Notes: generated from the letters alone by a model not told the origin. Shown: positions 11,635-22,151, counted from the stretch's first letter. The stretch: DNA of 64,000 nt from Oscillospiraceae bacterium (GCA_004557855.1 SFFJ01000002.1:46209-110208); one strand, 5' to 3'. Numbers and translations: made by a program.

Positions 11635-11697
11635 CCCCGCCCCGCCCCCACCGCGTTAAGAAATTTACGAAAAATTTACATAGTATGGGATTACGCC

Positions 11698-11726
11698 TTG
11701 ACAAAGGGACGGTTTGGGCGTAAAAT
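11698..11726 (+). promoter_or_regulatory. promoter of rny
   Basis: TTGACA (11698-11703) and TAAAAT (11721-11726) have 17-base spacing, leaving a leader of about 95 bases. Confidence 0.75.
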
Positions 11727-11829
11727 ATAACGGAATAATTGTAGATACTTTACAAATTATTTGTTCATTTTCCCACCCCGATGGGGAGCTTTTTCGATAC
11801 ATTCATATGAAAGGATGGACACAACACCA

Positions 11830-13392
<1,563 letters not shown>

Positions 13393-13407
13393 CCCCCAAT
13401 AAACTGC

Positions 13408-13439
13408 CCTCCGCATGGGAAACCGTGCGGAGGGTTTTG
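13408..13439 (+). terminator. rny terminator
   Basis: CCCTCCGCA pairs with TGCGGAGGG around a ten-base loop, followed by TTTTG. Confidence 0.9.
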
Positions 13440-13473
13440 TCATATCGGCGGGCCTTCGCAGGGGGCAGGGCAG

Positions 13474-13554
13474 GGGGCGCAGCCCGAACCGTCCTCCGGA
13501 CGGTTCCTGCGGCCTTCGGCCGCAGCGGCGGCTCCGCCGCCGGGGCTGCGCCCC
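13474..13554 (-). repeat. GNA-hairpin cluster 2
   Basis: Outer 12-base arms (13474-13485, 13543-13554) enclose three perfect hairpins whose loops read TCC, TTC and TCC on the plus strand, that is GGA, GAA and GGA on the minus strand. It lies between rny and the converging glycosylase gene. Confidence 0.85.
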
Positions 13555-13616
13555 GTCCCGCCCCCTCCGCGGGCCGTTCCCGGCACCCCATGCACCCTCC
13601 CCGCCCGCCCTGCGTA

Positions 13617-13661
13617 AAATAAAAACAGACCCCGGCATCGGCAGGCGCCGATGCGGAGGTC
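13617..13661 (-). terminator. terminator of the DNA glycosylase transcript
   Basis: On the minus strand GACC...GCATCGGC pairs with GCCGATGC...GGTC, followed by TGTTTTTATTTT. Confidence 0.8.
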
Positions 13662-13699
13662 ATGTAGGGGGCAGGGGCTTTTCTCTGCCCCCGTAGTTT

Positions 13700-14191
13700 T
13701 CAGGGCAGCAGGGCGGCACGGTAGGCGGAAAGCAGCTGCGGGAAAGCGGTTCGGGCGTTGGCAGCGGAGGGACTGGGCAGCGCTATGGCCGAAAGTCCCG
13801 TCTGCGGCTCCGCCAGCCGGTGGTAAAACTGCGCTGCGGCGCTCCCCGTCGTGCAAATGCGGGTGATGCCCGGGTACCGCTTCAGCAGCCCGGCAATGTC
13901 ATTGGGGACGGCATCCCGTATGGTGCTGTCTGCCGCCCCGGTTATGGTGCAGGCGGCCAGAACGTCCCACAGTGCCAGTCCGTGCCGGTACAGCAGCTCG
14001 GTGCGGCCCGCAGCGGTTTGGGGGTCGCTTTCCCCGTATACCGCGGCCAGCACCGGCCAAAAGCGGTTCTGCGGGTGGGCATAGTAAAAGGCCTCGGCAC
14101 GGCTGCGGGGGCTGGGCATCGTGCCGAGGATCAGGGTATGGCTGTCGCCGGTGATCAGCGGCGCAAGGGGGTGCAGAACGGTTTGCGGCAT
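13700..14191 (-). CDS. Mug-like DNA-deoxyinosine/uracil glycosylase
   Basis: This 163-residue member of the uracil-DNA glycosylase superfamily contains ILGTMPSPRSR near the N-terminus, the active-site region of the deoxyinosine/mismatch glycosylase type. It also has YYAHPQNRFWPVL, typical of that subfamily, and a C-terminal LPSPSAAN motif. It should remove deaminated bases. The start at 14191 has GAGGTG upstream; the longer frame runs through a repeat. It follows the FemAB gene in the same direction but with a repeat element between them, so shared transcription is uncertain. Confidence 0.88.
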   Translation of the reverse strand: MPQTVLHPLAPLITGDSHTLILGTMPSPRSRAEAFYYAHPQNRFWPVLAAVYGESDPQTAAGRTELLYRHGLALWDVLAACTITGAADSTIRDAVPNDIAGLLKRYPGITRICTTGSAAAQFYHRLAEPQTGLSAIALPSPSAANARTAFPQLLSAYRAALLP

Positions 14192-14220
14192 GGTTTCACC
14201 TCGGTGGAAGGCGCAGGATA

Positions 14221-14286
14221 CGGCCCGGCGGGCCGCGGCGGCCTGCGGCCGCTGGCTCCGGCTGCGCCGGAGCGCCCGCCGGGCCG
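14221..14286 (-). repeat. GNA-hairpin cluster 3
   Basis: Outer 13-base arms (14221-14233, 14274-14286) enclose two hairpins with TGC loops (GCA on the minus strand). The GTGCAGGGGCTC head lies on the minus-strand 5' side at about 14292-14303. Confidence 0.8.
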
Positions 14287-14312
14287 AACCGAGCCCCTGC
14301 ACAAATTAAACC

Positions 14313-15353
14313 TTATTTTTTGCGGCGGGCACGCAGCTTTTGCAGCAGCGGCTTGCCCCGCAGGAACGCCCAGTACCAGAACGGCGAAAGAACCCGGTCG
14401 AATTCCCCGGCCAGCTCGGTGACGCCCACCGCATGGCAGAACCCCTCCTTAAAGCGGTACAGCCCGTTCTCCTTTTGCAGGGAATACACCCCGCCGAAAT
14501 CGTAAAAATCCACCCCCAGGCTGCACGCCCAGCGGATCATCTCGGCCTGCATGGCATAGGCAGGCATCAGGTTGCGCTTTTCGTTGCTGCTGGCGCCGTA
14601 AATGTAGAATACCTTGCGCCCGTAGTGCAGCGCAATGGCCGCAGCCAGCGGCTCGCCTTCGTATTCCGCCAGGCAGATGCGGCAGCGTTCGGGGCCGTAG
14701 GCCTCCATCATCCGCGCAAAGTAATCCAGCGGCCGGTGCCCGATGCCGTCCCGTTCGCAGGTCTCCAGATAAATGCGGAAAAAGGTCTCCAGTGCCTCGG
14801 CGCCGGCCCAGCGGGTGGTCACGCCCTTGCGGGCCGCCAGCCGGATATTATACCGGGTCTTTTCGCCGAAGCCGGGCATCAGCTCGTCCAGCGTCTTGCC
14901 CTCCAGCGGCAGGAACATATTAAACCGGGGCTGGATCTGGTCGTGCAGGCCGCAGTTACGGGCGCGGCAGCGCAGCCCCAGCGCCTCATACTTCGCAATC
15001 AGCTCATCGGTATAGGGGGTCTCCGGGTCAAACCGCAGCAGGAACGCCCGGTGCTTTTTCAGTACCGGCTCCGCCTCCCGCATCAGCGCAGCAATGGTCT
15101 CGGTATCATACGGGTCGCAAACCGGCCCGCGGGGGGCATAGGCAAGGGTGCGCCCCGCCACCGCCGGCGCAAAAATGATACTCATCGCCGCAGTGATCTC
15201 CCCGTTTTGCTCCAGATAGACCTGCTCGCCGACCCAGCCCTTTTTCACATAGGCCCAGCCTCGGTCCTGCATCAGGTTCCCATAGGGACTGTGCGTCACA
15301 AATTCCGTGTAGCGTGCCACGGCGGCAGGCTCATTTTGCTGCAAAATAGGCAT
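14313..15353 (-). CDS. FemAB/FemX-type peptidoglycan bridge aminoacyltransferase
   Basis: This 346-residue protein has the twin GNAT fold of the FemABX family, which adds amino acids from aminoacyl-tRNA to the third residue of the wall peptide on lipid II. GFGEKTRYNIRLAARKGV (about 180-200) is the family signature. A second GNAT half with GASSNEKRNLMPAYAMQ (about 262-280) and the C-terminal FKEGFC are also typical. AAGGAGA precedes the ATG. It lies downstream of murE on the same strand, separated by about 430 bases of repeats, which supports a wall role. Confidence 0.92.
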   Translation of the reverse strand: MPILQQNEPAAVARYTEFVTHSPYGNLMQDRGWAYVKKGWVGEQVYLEQNGEITAAMSIIFAPAVAGRTLAYAPRGPVCDPYDTETIAALMREAEPVLKKHRAFLLRFDPETPYTDELIAKYEALGLRCRARNCGLHDQIQPRFNMFLPLEGKTLDELMPGFGEKTRYNIRLAARKGVTTRWAGAEALETFFRIYLETCERDGIGHRPLDYFARMMEAYGPERCRICLAEYEGEPLAAAIALHYGRKVFYIYGASSNEKRNLMPAYAMQAEMIRWACSLGVDFYDFGGVYSLQKENGLYRFKEGFCHAVGVTELAGEFDRVLSPFWYWAFLRGKPLLQKLRARRKK

Positions 15354-15400
15354 GATAACGGTCTCCTTTGCTCGGATGGTTTGTATTCAGGCCGGGGCAG

Positions 15401-15770
15401 GCATACGTCCGCAGGCCAACCGCCCTCCGGGCGGTTTCCGGCGGGCTCCGCCCGCCGTCGGCCGCCTGCGGCGGCCGGGCCTGCGGCCCGCTCGCTCCTC
15501 AAATTCCGCCCATTTCCCCGGCGTACGGGCTGCTCCCCTCATTCCCAAAGGGTGCCCGCCCTCGGCAGGGGAGCAGAAAGGGCAGGCATACGGCCGCAGG
15601 CCAACCGCCCTCCGGGCGGTTTTCGGCGGGCTCCGCCCGCCGTCGGCCGCCTGCGGCGGCCGGGCCTGCGGCCCGCTTCGCTCGTCCCTCAAATTCCACT
15701 CGTTTCCCGGCAGACGGTCCGCCCTCCCCGCCCTAAACGGGAAAAGCATCCCCCTGCACAAATTCTAACC
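15401..15770 (-). repeat. GNA-hairpin clusters 4a and 4b, a tandem duplication
   Basis: Two copies of the same element lie 185 bases apart (about 15406-15490 and 15592-15675). Each has hairpins with TCC, TCC and TGC loops (GGA, GGA, GCA on the minus strand) within GGCCGCAGGCC-type arms. A GTGCAGGGGG head is at about 15750-15760 on the minus strand. The copies differ by few bases. The 428-base interval between femAB and murE holds no gene. Confidence 0.85.
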
Positions 15771-15781
15771 GGCCCCGGGGC

Positions 15782-17257
15782 TTACACCCCCAGGCACCGC
15801 CGGGCAATCGCCAGGTCGGACTCGTAAAAATCGTAGCGCCCCTGCACCTTCTGGTAGTCCTCCTCGCCCTTCCCGGCCAGAATCAAAATCTCACCGGGGG
15901 CCAGCTCCGCAATGGCGCGCTCCACCGCCGCCGCCCGGTCGGGCAGGATGATATAGCGGTCGTGCGTTTCGGCAATGTACCCTGCCATCTCCCGGCAGAT
16001 CCCGACCGGGTCCTCATAGCCGGGATCCTCGGCGGTCAGGTACACATAGTCGGCGTAGCGGCCGCACAGCCGCCCGATATCCACCCGCCGCTTCTGGTTT
16101 TTGTGGCCGGGGCAGCCGCACAGCACCTTGATGGGTGCGCCGGGGTAGTCCTCCTTGAGCGACCGGAACAGTGCCGTAAAGCTCAAAAAATTGTGGGCGT
16201 AATCCACAATGACGGTGCGCCCGTCCTTTTGCAGCACATTCATCCGCCCTGGCACCGAGACCTCCTCGATCCCGGCAGCAATGGCGTCATCGCCGATGCC
16301 GAGCGCCCGTGCAGTGGTAATGGCCGCCACCGCATTTTCAATGTTAAAGCGCCCCTCCATCGTGATGCGGAAGGCCCGCCGGCTTTGCCGGTCGCACACC
16401 GTAAAGGAAAACCCGGGCTGCTCCTTGCGGATGTCCTCCACCCACACGTCACAGCCGGGGTCGCTGCCGTACACCAGCACCATTTCGGCGTGGGTCTTGG
16501 CAGCAGCGTAAATCTCCTCATACCGGTCGGTCCCCCGGCAGATGACGGCAATCCTGCAATTTTTCATCAGCTGCAGCTTGCAGTTAAAATAGTCCTCGAA
16601 ATTTTCATGCTCCAGCGGCCCTATGTGGTCCTCCGAAAGATTGAGGAACAGCCCCGCCGTAAAGGGCACCCCGTACACCCGCTGCTGCTTGTACGCCTGG
16701 GAGGAAACCTCCATCGTCAGGTGGCGGATGCCGTGGGCAAGGGTATCGGCAAAGCACTGCTGCAATTCCAGGCTCTCCGGGGTGGTCAGGTGGGCCTCCT
16801 CCGCCTCGCCGCCGGTGTACATCTCCACGGTGGAAAGCACGGCGGTGCGGTGTCCCAGCGCCGTATCCAGTATATTTTTGATGAAGTAGGTGGTGGTGGT
16901 TTTGCCCTTGGTGCCGGTCAGCCCGATGAGGGTCAGCCGGTCAGCCGGGTGGCCGTAGTATTCCGCCGCCAAAACCGAAAGCGCCTTTCTCACATCCCGG
17001 ACGAGCAGCGCGGGGGCGGTGTCATCGTAGGACTGCTCCGCCACATAGCAGGCTGCCCCGGCCGCCAGCGCCTTTTGCAGGTATTCCGCCTTAAAATTCA
17101 ACCCCTTGCAGACAAACAGCCCGCCGGGGGCAACGGTGCGGCTATCGTAGGCAATGGCCGGGAAGGTCAGCTCCCCGGGGCAGCGGGGGGTATCCAGCAG
17201 CAGGTCGTGCTGCCGCAGCACCGCCTTGACGCGGGAAAGGGTAAGCGTGTATTCCAT
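15782..17257 (-). CDS. murE: MurE-type UDP-MurNAc-dipeptide:amino acid ligase
   Basis: This 491-residue ATP-dependent Mur ligase adds the third amino acid to the cytoplasmic wall precursor. The ATP loop GTKGKTTTT is at 115-123 and the carbamylated lysine position is K227 in FNCKLQL. Domain 3 contains DYAHN (352-356). Where meso-DAP enzymes have DNPR, this protein has EDPGYEDP (410-417), so its substrate may not be DAP; lysine-type enzymes vary at this motif. TAAGGAGAA precedes the ATG. The nearby FemAB gene fits a diamino acid that carries a bridge. Substrate is inference. Confidence 0.93.
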   Translation of the reverse strand: MEYTLTLSRVKAVLRQHDLLLDTPRCPGELTFPAIAYDSRTVAPGGLFVCKGLNFKAEYLQKALAAGAACYVAEQSYDDTAPALLVRDVRKALSVLAAEYYGHPADRLTLIGLTGTKGKTTTTYFIKNILDTALGHRTAVLSTVEMYTGGEAEEAHLTTPESLELQQCFADTLAHGIRHLTMEVSSQAYKQQRVYGVPFTAGLFLNLSEDHIGPLEHENFEDYFNCKLQLMKNCRIAVICRGTDRYEEIYAAAKTHAEMVLVYGSDPGCDVWVEDIRKEQPGFSFTVCDRQSRRAFRITMEGRFNIENAVAAITTARALGIGDDAIAAGIEEVSVPGRMNVLQKDGRTVIVDYAHNFLSFTALFRSLKEDYPGAPIKVLCGCPGHKNQKRRVDIGRLCGRYADYVYLTAEDPGYEDPVGICREMAGYIAETHDRYIILPDRAAAVERAIAELAPGEILILAGKGEEDYQKVQGRYDFYESDLAIARRCLGV

Positions 17258-17331
17258 AGGTTCTCCTTACAGTAGGGCCGCCGGTCGCCCGGCAGCAAAA
17301 TAGAGGAAGGCTCCGTGCAGGGGGCAGGGGA

Positions 17332-17420
17332 GGGGCCGCAGGCCCGCCGGCGCTCCGCGCCGGCGAAGCGGGCTTCGCCCGCTTGCCCGCCGCCACCGGC
17401 GGCGGGCGGCCTGCGGCCCC
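17332..17420 (-). repeat. GNA-hairpin cluster 5
   Basis: Outer arms at 17332-17344 and 17408-17420 enclose hairpins with TCC and TTC loops and one with an ACC loop, a departure from the rule. A GTGCAGGGGGCAGGGG head precedes it at about 17315-17330. Confidence 0.8.
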
Positions 17421-17580
17421 GCTCCTTGGCCAATCAAAAGCCCGTCCGGGCAGGTCTTACCCGCCCCCTAATAGGCCGAAAGCCGGCCGATCAGAGCAGG
17501 CGGCCCCTGCCCCTTAATCCCCCAAAAGCCAAAGCCCGAAAGCCCGTCCCACCGGCAAACCCCTGGCAGACCGCGGGGCC

Positions 17581-17661
17581 GGGGCGCAGCCCCGGCCGCC
17601 ATCGGCGGCCGCCGCAGGCTTTGCCTGCGGGTTTCGGCGGAGCCGAAACGGGCTGCGCCCC
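17581..17661 (+). repeat. GNA-hairpin cluster 6 (mixed loops)
   Basis: Outer arms at 17581-17592 and 17650-17661 enclose three perfect hairpins with loops ATC, TTT and GGA. Only one of the three follows the GNA rule, so this may be a decaying or composite copy. It lies 26 bases after the arginase stop codon. Confidence 0.75.
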
Positions 17662-17687
17662 TCTCCGCACCGGGCCTCCGTTTCCGG

Positions 17688-18587
17688 TCAGTGCTTCTCG
17701 GCCAGTGTCAGCAGCACCGGCTCCAAAATCCCCAGAACCGTCTGACAGCTGCTGCCGTCCGGGTCACGGTCAGGGTTGTACTCCACGCAGTCCAGCGCCA
17801 CCATCTTCCCGGTGGCCGCCAGCGCCGTCAGCAGGTCGGTCACCGCTGCGGGGTCGGGCCCGCCGGGAATGGGCAGCCCCGTCGCCGGCATAAAGGCAGC
17901 GTCCAGACTGTCCACATCCCAGCTTACATGGCAGTACGGCGTGGTAATGCTGCCCAGCAGCCGCTCGGTCACCGCAGGCAGCCCCTTTTCGGTGATCTCA
18001 CTCATCCGGTAAAGGTGTACCCCCTGCCCGGCAATGATCTCCTCCTCCGCCGGGTCAATGTCCCTCGCGAAGATAATATGCACATTCTCCGGGCGCAGCA
18101 CCGCCGCCCCGCCGCAAACGGCGGTCAGCTCCGGCCCGCACAGCCCCAGCAGCGCCGCTATGGGCATCCCGTGTATGTTGCCGGAGGTCGAGCTTTTCTC
18201 GGTGTTGATGTCGGTGTGGGCGTCCACCCATACCAGCGAAAGCTCCTCCGGGGAGTAGTGCTGTGCCGTCCCGGCCACCGTGCCCAGTCCCAGGGCATGG
18301 TCGCCGCCCAGCGTCAGGGGGAACGTCCCCTCTCCCTGCGCCAGCGAGACCGCATCCCGGGTGGCGCAGCAGGCCGTCACCACCTCCTGCAGGTAGTGGG
18401 GGGCAGGCTCTCCCTCCCGGCGGGCGGTCATCGGCACAAAGGCGGAATCCGCCGCCGCATGGATGCCGTTTTGATTCAGAAAAGAGAGAAGTCCGTTCTC
18501 TCCGCCGATGAGTGCCGCGCCTCCCATGGCGCAGCCGGTGGTGCCGCAGCCCAGCTCCAGCGGGGCCGCTATCAGTGAAAACCGCAT
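17688..18587 (-). CDS. arginase/agmatinase family ureohydrolase
   Basis: This 299-residue protein has the binuclear manganese motifs of the family: GGDHALG with H97, DAHTDIN with D122, H124 and D126, and DVDSLD near residue 230. It should hydrolyse arginine or a related guanidino compound, releasing urea. GNIHGMP (136-142) is the arginase-type substrate loop. DVDSLDAAF has Ala where most members have Pro. AAAGGAAGG precedes the ATG. It is a single gene with its own promoter, and the exact substrate is not decided by sequence. Confidence 0.9.
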   Translation of the reverse strand: MRFSLIAAPLELGCGTTGCAMGGAALIGGENGLLSFLNQNGIHAAADSAFVPMTARREGEPAPHYLQEVVTACCATRDAVSLAQGEGTFPLTLGGDHALGLGTVAGTAQHYSPEELSLVWVDAHTDINTEKSSTSGNIHGMPIAALLGLCGPELTAVCGGAAVLRPENVHIIFARDIDPAEEEIIAGQGVHLYRMSEITEKGLPAVTERLLGSITTPYCHVSWDVDSLDAAFMPATGLPIPGGPDPAAVTDLLTALAATGKMVALDCVEYNPDRDPDGSSCQTVLGILEPVLLTLAEKH

Positions 18588-18656
18588 GGCGGGTACCTTC
18601 CTTTCGGGTCAGTCAGGGATAGATCGGGGCAAAAACCCCCAAATTAACTACACTCT

Positions 18657-18685
18657 ATTGTACCACAGGTCCGTGGGAGAAACAA
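18657..18685 (-). promoter_or_regulatory. promoter of the arginase-family gene
   Basis: On the minus strand TTGTTT (18680-18685) and TACAAT (18657-18662) are 17 bases apart. The rest of 18690-18950 holds nothing I can name. Confidence 0.65.
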
Positions 18686-18951
18686 CCGGATTTGTGCGAA
18701 TATTTGCCCCCCCTGCAGGGTGCCGGCCCCTCACCTCCCGCCGACAAAACCAATCCCTCCCATGAAATCATAGCCACATCCCGCCATTCTTTATGCACAA
18801 AATCCCCTCATTTGTAAACTTTCCATTAAAAAATGTTGCTTTTTAACCTTCCGGATGCAAAAAACCCCCGTTTTTGCCGTATTAGTGGGAGGACTTTTTC
18901 CCCCGCCGCCCCCTTTCACAGAATGTTCAGCTTTCCTTCAAACAGAATTTA

Positions 18952-18980
18952 TTGACGGAAACGCCGAATTGCGGTATGAT
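18952..18980 (+). promoter_or_regulatory. promoter of rpe
   Basis: TTGACG (18952-18957) and TATGAT (18975-18980) are spaced by 17 bases. The leader is about 95 bases. Confidence 0.75.
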
Positions 18981-19082
18981 AAAATAGACTCAAAATAGGC
19001 ATCTTGCGCCCGTGTGCGGGCCCTGCACCCACCGGGTAAAAACCCACATTTTCCCATTTACAGAAAAGAGGAACCCACTGCC

Positions 19083-19736
19083 ATGCTCATCTCCCCCTCC
19101 ATGCTTTCGGCGGATTTTTCCCGCCTGGCCGACGAACTGAACCGCGTAGAAAAGGGCGGCGCCGACTGGCTCCATATCGATGTGATGGACGGCCACTTTG
19201 TGCCGAATATCTCCTTCGGGATGCCGGTCATCCGGTGTATCCGCCCCGTTTGCGGCCTGTTTTTTGATGTCCACATCATGATCAGTCAGCCGCAAAAATA
19301 TATCGCCGACCTCAAAAAATGCGGCGCCGACCTCGTCACCTTCCATCTGGAGGCCGAGGGCGACCCCGCCGAGACCATCCGGATGATCCATGCCGAAGGC
19401 ATGAAGGCAGGCATTTCGGTCAAACCCGGCACCCCCGCGGAGCAGCTGAAGCCCTACCTCGATGCCGTGGAGCTGGTTCTTGTGATGACGGTGGAGCCGG
19501 GCTTCGGCGGGCAGAGCTTCATGGAGGACATGATGCCGAAGCTCCGCTGGCTGCGGGAAAACTGCCGACCCGGTACCGTTTTGCAGGTGGACGGCGGCAT
19601 TAACCGCAAGACGATCGCCACCGCAGCCGCCGCCGGCGCCGATTGCTTTGTGGCGGGCAGCGCCGTTTTCGGCAAGGAGGACTACGCCGCCGAAATCGAC
19701 GCCCTTCGCCAACTGGCCGCAGCCGCCGCCCGGTGA
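19083..19736 (+). CDS. rpe: ribulose-phosphate 3-epimerase
   Basis: This 217-residue TIM-barrel enzyme of the pentose phosphate pathway has the family signatures HIDVMDGHFVPN and DVHIMI. It also has MTVEPGFGGQ with the catalytic loop, VDGGIN, and AGSAVF at the phosphate-binding end. AGAGGAA precedes the ATG. It has its own promoter. The next gene, the rnfC-like one, starts after 364 bases that contain a tandem repeat, so they are probably separate units. Confidence 0.97.
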   Translation: MLISPSMLSADFSRLADELNRVEKGGADWLHIDVMDGHFVPNISFGMPVIRCIRPVCGLFFDVHIMISQPQKYIADLKKCGADLVTFHLEAEGDPAETIRMIHAEGMKAGISVKPGTPAEQLKPYLDAVELVLVMTVEPGFGGQSFMEDMMPKLRWLRENCRPGTVLQVDGGINRKTIATAAAAGADCFVAGSAVFGKEDYAAEIDALRQLAAAAAR

Positions 19737-19772
19737 CCCCCACCGCCCGCAAAAGTCGCCGCTCCGGTTTTT

Positions 19773-20016
19773 GTAAGATGAAAACCCGCCGCGCAATCGG
19801 GAAAAATATTTTCACAGGATTTATTTTGCGAAGCGCACGAGAAATTTTTCCCTGAAAGACTAAACTCAAAAGCCCAACCGGGCAGAATTTTTCCGTAAGA
19901 TAGAACCCACAGCGCAATCGGGAAAATATTTTCACAGGATTTATTTTGCGAAGCGCAAGAAAAGTTTTTCCCTGAAAGACTAAACTCAAAAGCCCAACCG
20001 AGCCGAAAATGATCCC
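19773..20016 (+). repeat. two tandem 122-bp repeats upstream of the Rnf-like cluster
   Basis: Units start at 19773 and 19895 and share most bases, including a block containing AATCGGGAAAA, TTTTGCGAAGCGCA and CTGAAAGACTAAACTC. The stretch is AT-richer than its surroundings. No ORF here looks real on either strand. It fills the gap between rpe and the rnfC-like gene. Confidence 0.85.
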
Positions 20017-20100
20017 CGCCCGCAAGAAAAATTTGCGGGAGCGACCACCCCAAACCCTGCCGAGCTTCCCGGAAATGCCGGAAAAATAAGGAGAAACACC

Positions 20101-21156
20101 ATGCAACTCACCGATAAAATTTTCAAGGGGCTGTACCGCCGCGGCGTGATGCTGGAGCAGATGAAGGAGCCTGCGCTCAGCCGCACCGTAAAGCAGCTGC
20201 TGCCGGTTGAACCGTGCGAAAACCCCCGCGATTGCGAGGGCCTTTCGGCGGAGGAAATACTGCTGGCGGCACAGCAGGCCGATATTGTGGATGAGACCGA
20301 CGGCCGCCCGCTGGCCGAAAAGCTGCGGGAGGTCATGGGCAGCGGCGCCGCCCTGCTCATCGATGCCATTGATGACGAGCCCTATGTCAGCAGCCAGATG
20401 GGCCCGATGCTGGCCCTGCGGGACCAGTGCGCCGCAGGCATCCGGCTGGCGGCAAGGGTGCTGGGCACCGCCGATACCGCCATTCTGGTGTATAAGCACG
20501 TCCACGACAGCGAGGTCTCCATCCCCCGCCATATCGCCGGTATTCCCATTCAAAGGGTGGGGGGCAAATACCCCGCCCAGCGCCGCATGGAGGAGGAACT
20601 GGCCGACCGCTACGGCAAAAAGGAATGGCGGCTTTTAGGGGCCTGCGCCATGGTGCATCTTTACCGGGCGGTGGCCGAGGGCCGTCCCCAGACCACCTCC
20701 TTTGTGACGGTGGCCGGCAACTGCATCGGCTTCCCCCGCAATGTGGAGGCCCCGCTGGGCACCCCGATTTTAGAGCTCATCAAGCTGTGCGGCCTGACCG
20801 AGCGCCCCACCCGCATTATTCTGGGCGGGCCGCTTACCGGCCGGGCCGTCGGGGATCCCCGTACGGAAAAAACCGAGCTTACGACCGGCGCCATTCTGGC
20901 CATACGGGATGACAAACACGAATACAGCTATACCTGCATCGGGTGCGGGCGGTGTACGGCCGTCTGCCCGCAGGGGCTCAATCCCATGAGAATTCTGCAG
21001 GAGCTGCGCCGCGGCAACTACCGCGGGGTGGAGGAGCTGGGCATTGCGGACTGCACCCAGTGTACCTGCTGCAGCTATATTTGTCCCTCCCGGCAGTCGG
21101 TGGCGGGAGAAATAGCCCTGTACCGGCAAAAGCAGAAAGGGGGAAAGGAACAATGA
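20101..21156 (+). CDS. RnfC-like iron-sulfur protein lacking the NADH/FMN loop
   Basis: This 351-residue protein is shorter than usual RnfC, which has about 440 residues. The central ECEPY-type region is recognisable as DAIDDEPYVSSQM (88-100). Two complete [4Fe-4S] motifs are at C279-C282-C285-C289 and C318-C321-C324-C328. The N-terminal biotinyl-like domain and the GxGGAGFP nucleotide loop of RnfC are absent. It should carry electrons through two clusters but has no visible NADH site. AAGGAGA precedes the ATG and the stop overlaps the rnfD-like start. Confidence 0.85.
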   Translation: MQLTDKIFKGLYRRGVMLEQMKEPALSRTVKQLLPVEPCENPRDCEGLSAEEILLAAQQADIVDETDGRPLAEKLREVMGSGAALLIDAIDDEPYVSSQMGPMLALRDQCAAGIRLAARVLGTADTAILVYKHVHDSEVSIPRHIAGIPIQRVGGKYPAQRRMEEELADRYGKKEWRLLGACAMVHLYRAVAEGRPQTTSFVTVAGNCIGFPRNVEAPLGTPILELIKLCGLTERPTRIILGGPLTGRAVGDPRTEKTELTTGAILAIRDDKHEYSYTCIGCGRCTAVCPQGLNPMRILQELRRGNYRGVEELGIADCTQCTCCSYICPSRQSVAGEIALYRQKQKGGKEQ

Positions 21157-22151
21157 TCCGACAGTCATCGCTGATGGCGCCGTATATTAAGCACCCTGCC
21201 ACCACCCGGGGCATCATGCTGGATGTGATGCTGTGCATGGCGGCCCTGTACCTGATTGCGGCCTTTTACTACGGGGGACGAGCCATCATGCTGGGGCTGG
21301 TCTCCATGGCGGTGTGTATGCTGTGTGAATGGCTGGGCAGCCTTTTGCGGCTGGAGCGCCACAACCCCCACGATATTTCGGCCCTTGTCACCGGTATGAT
21401 GATCCCCCTGATGCTGCCGGCCGGGGTGCCCTACTACATCGTCATCGTCGCCGATTGCTTTGCCATCCTTTTGGTGAAATATGCCTTCGGCGGCACCGGC
21501 TATAACCTGTTTAATCCGGCGGCGGGCGGTCTGCTGTTTGTTACGCTGTGCTGGCCCCAAACCGTCTTTGCCTATCCCGCCATCTTCTCCCACCCCGAGG
21601 TATTCGGAGAGGTGACGGCCCGCACCACCAATTCCATTGCCTATGTGCTGCACGTCGGCAGCGTCCCCTCCACCGATATGACCAGCGTAATGCTGGGGCT
21701 GCATCCCGGCCCGATGGGTACCCTGAACGGACTGGTGCTGCTGGCCTGTATGCTGTTTCTGGCGGCACGGGGCAGCATCCGGCTGTGGCAGCCGCTTATC
21801 ACCCTGGGGATCGTGGCAGTGTTTGCGGCATTTTTCCCGCGGGCGGCCTTTTCCTCCCTCCAGTCGATGTACTATGAGGTATTCGGCACCACGGCGCTGT
21901 TCGGCACCGTCTTTATGCTTTCGGAGCCGGTGACCGGCGCCACCCGTGAGGAGGGACGGCTGTTTTCCGGCATCACGGCGGGGCTGCTGCTTTCGGCGTT
22001 CAATTATTTCGGGGCCTATCAGCAAAGCATCCTGTTCGTGGTGCTGCTGATGAACGTGCTCAATCACTATATCGATACCGTGACCGAAAAGAAAATGCAG
22101 GAGGAAAGGAGGGCCCGCTATGCCAAACGAGAAGCGCTCGAAAATGATTGA
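21153..22151 (+). CDS. RnfD-like membrane subunit without the flavin motif
   Basis: This 332-residue protein has about eight membrane helices. The RnfD signature GGTGYNLFNPAA is at 113-124 and a PGPMG loop is at 185-189. In typical RnfD a conserved SGAT threonine carries covalent FMN before that loop; here the equivalent stretch reads HVGSVPST (167-174). The start at 21153 overlaps the rnfC-like stop by four bases and has AAAGGAA upstream. Family membership is clear; the loss of flavin attachment is read from the motif only. Confidence 0.85.
   Translation: MIRQSSLMAPYIKHPATTRGIMLDVMLCMAALYLIAAFYYGGRAIMLGLVSMAVCMLCEWLGSLLRLERHNPHDISALVTGMMIPLMLPAGVPYYIVIVADCFAILLVKYAFGGTGYNLFNPAAGGLLFVTLCWPQTVFAYPAIFSHPEVFGEVTARTTNSIAYVLHVGSVPSTDMTSVMLGLHPGPMGTLNGLVLLACMLFLAARGSIRLWQPLITLGIVAVFAAFFPRAAFSSLQSMYYEVFGTTALFGTVFMLSEPVTGATREEGRLFSGITAGLLLSAFNYFGAYQQSILFVVLLMNVLNHYIDTVTEKKMQEERRARYAKREALEND

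Noticed and set aside
15352..15768. Several overlapping open frames in both directions
   Set aside because: They are translations of the duplicated GC-rich hairpin clusters, without ribosome sites.
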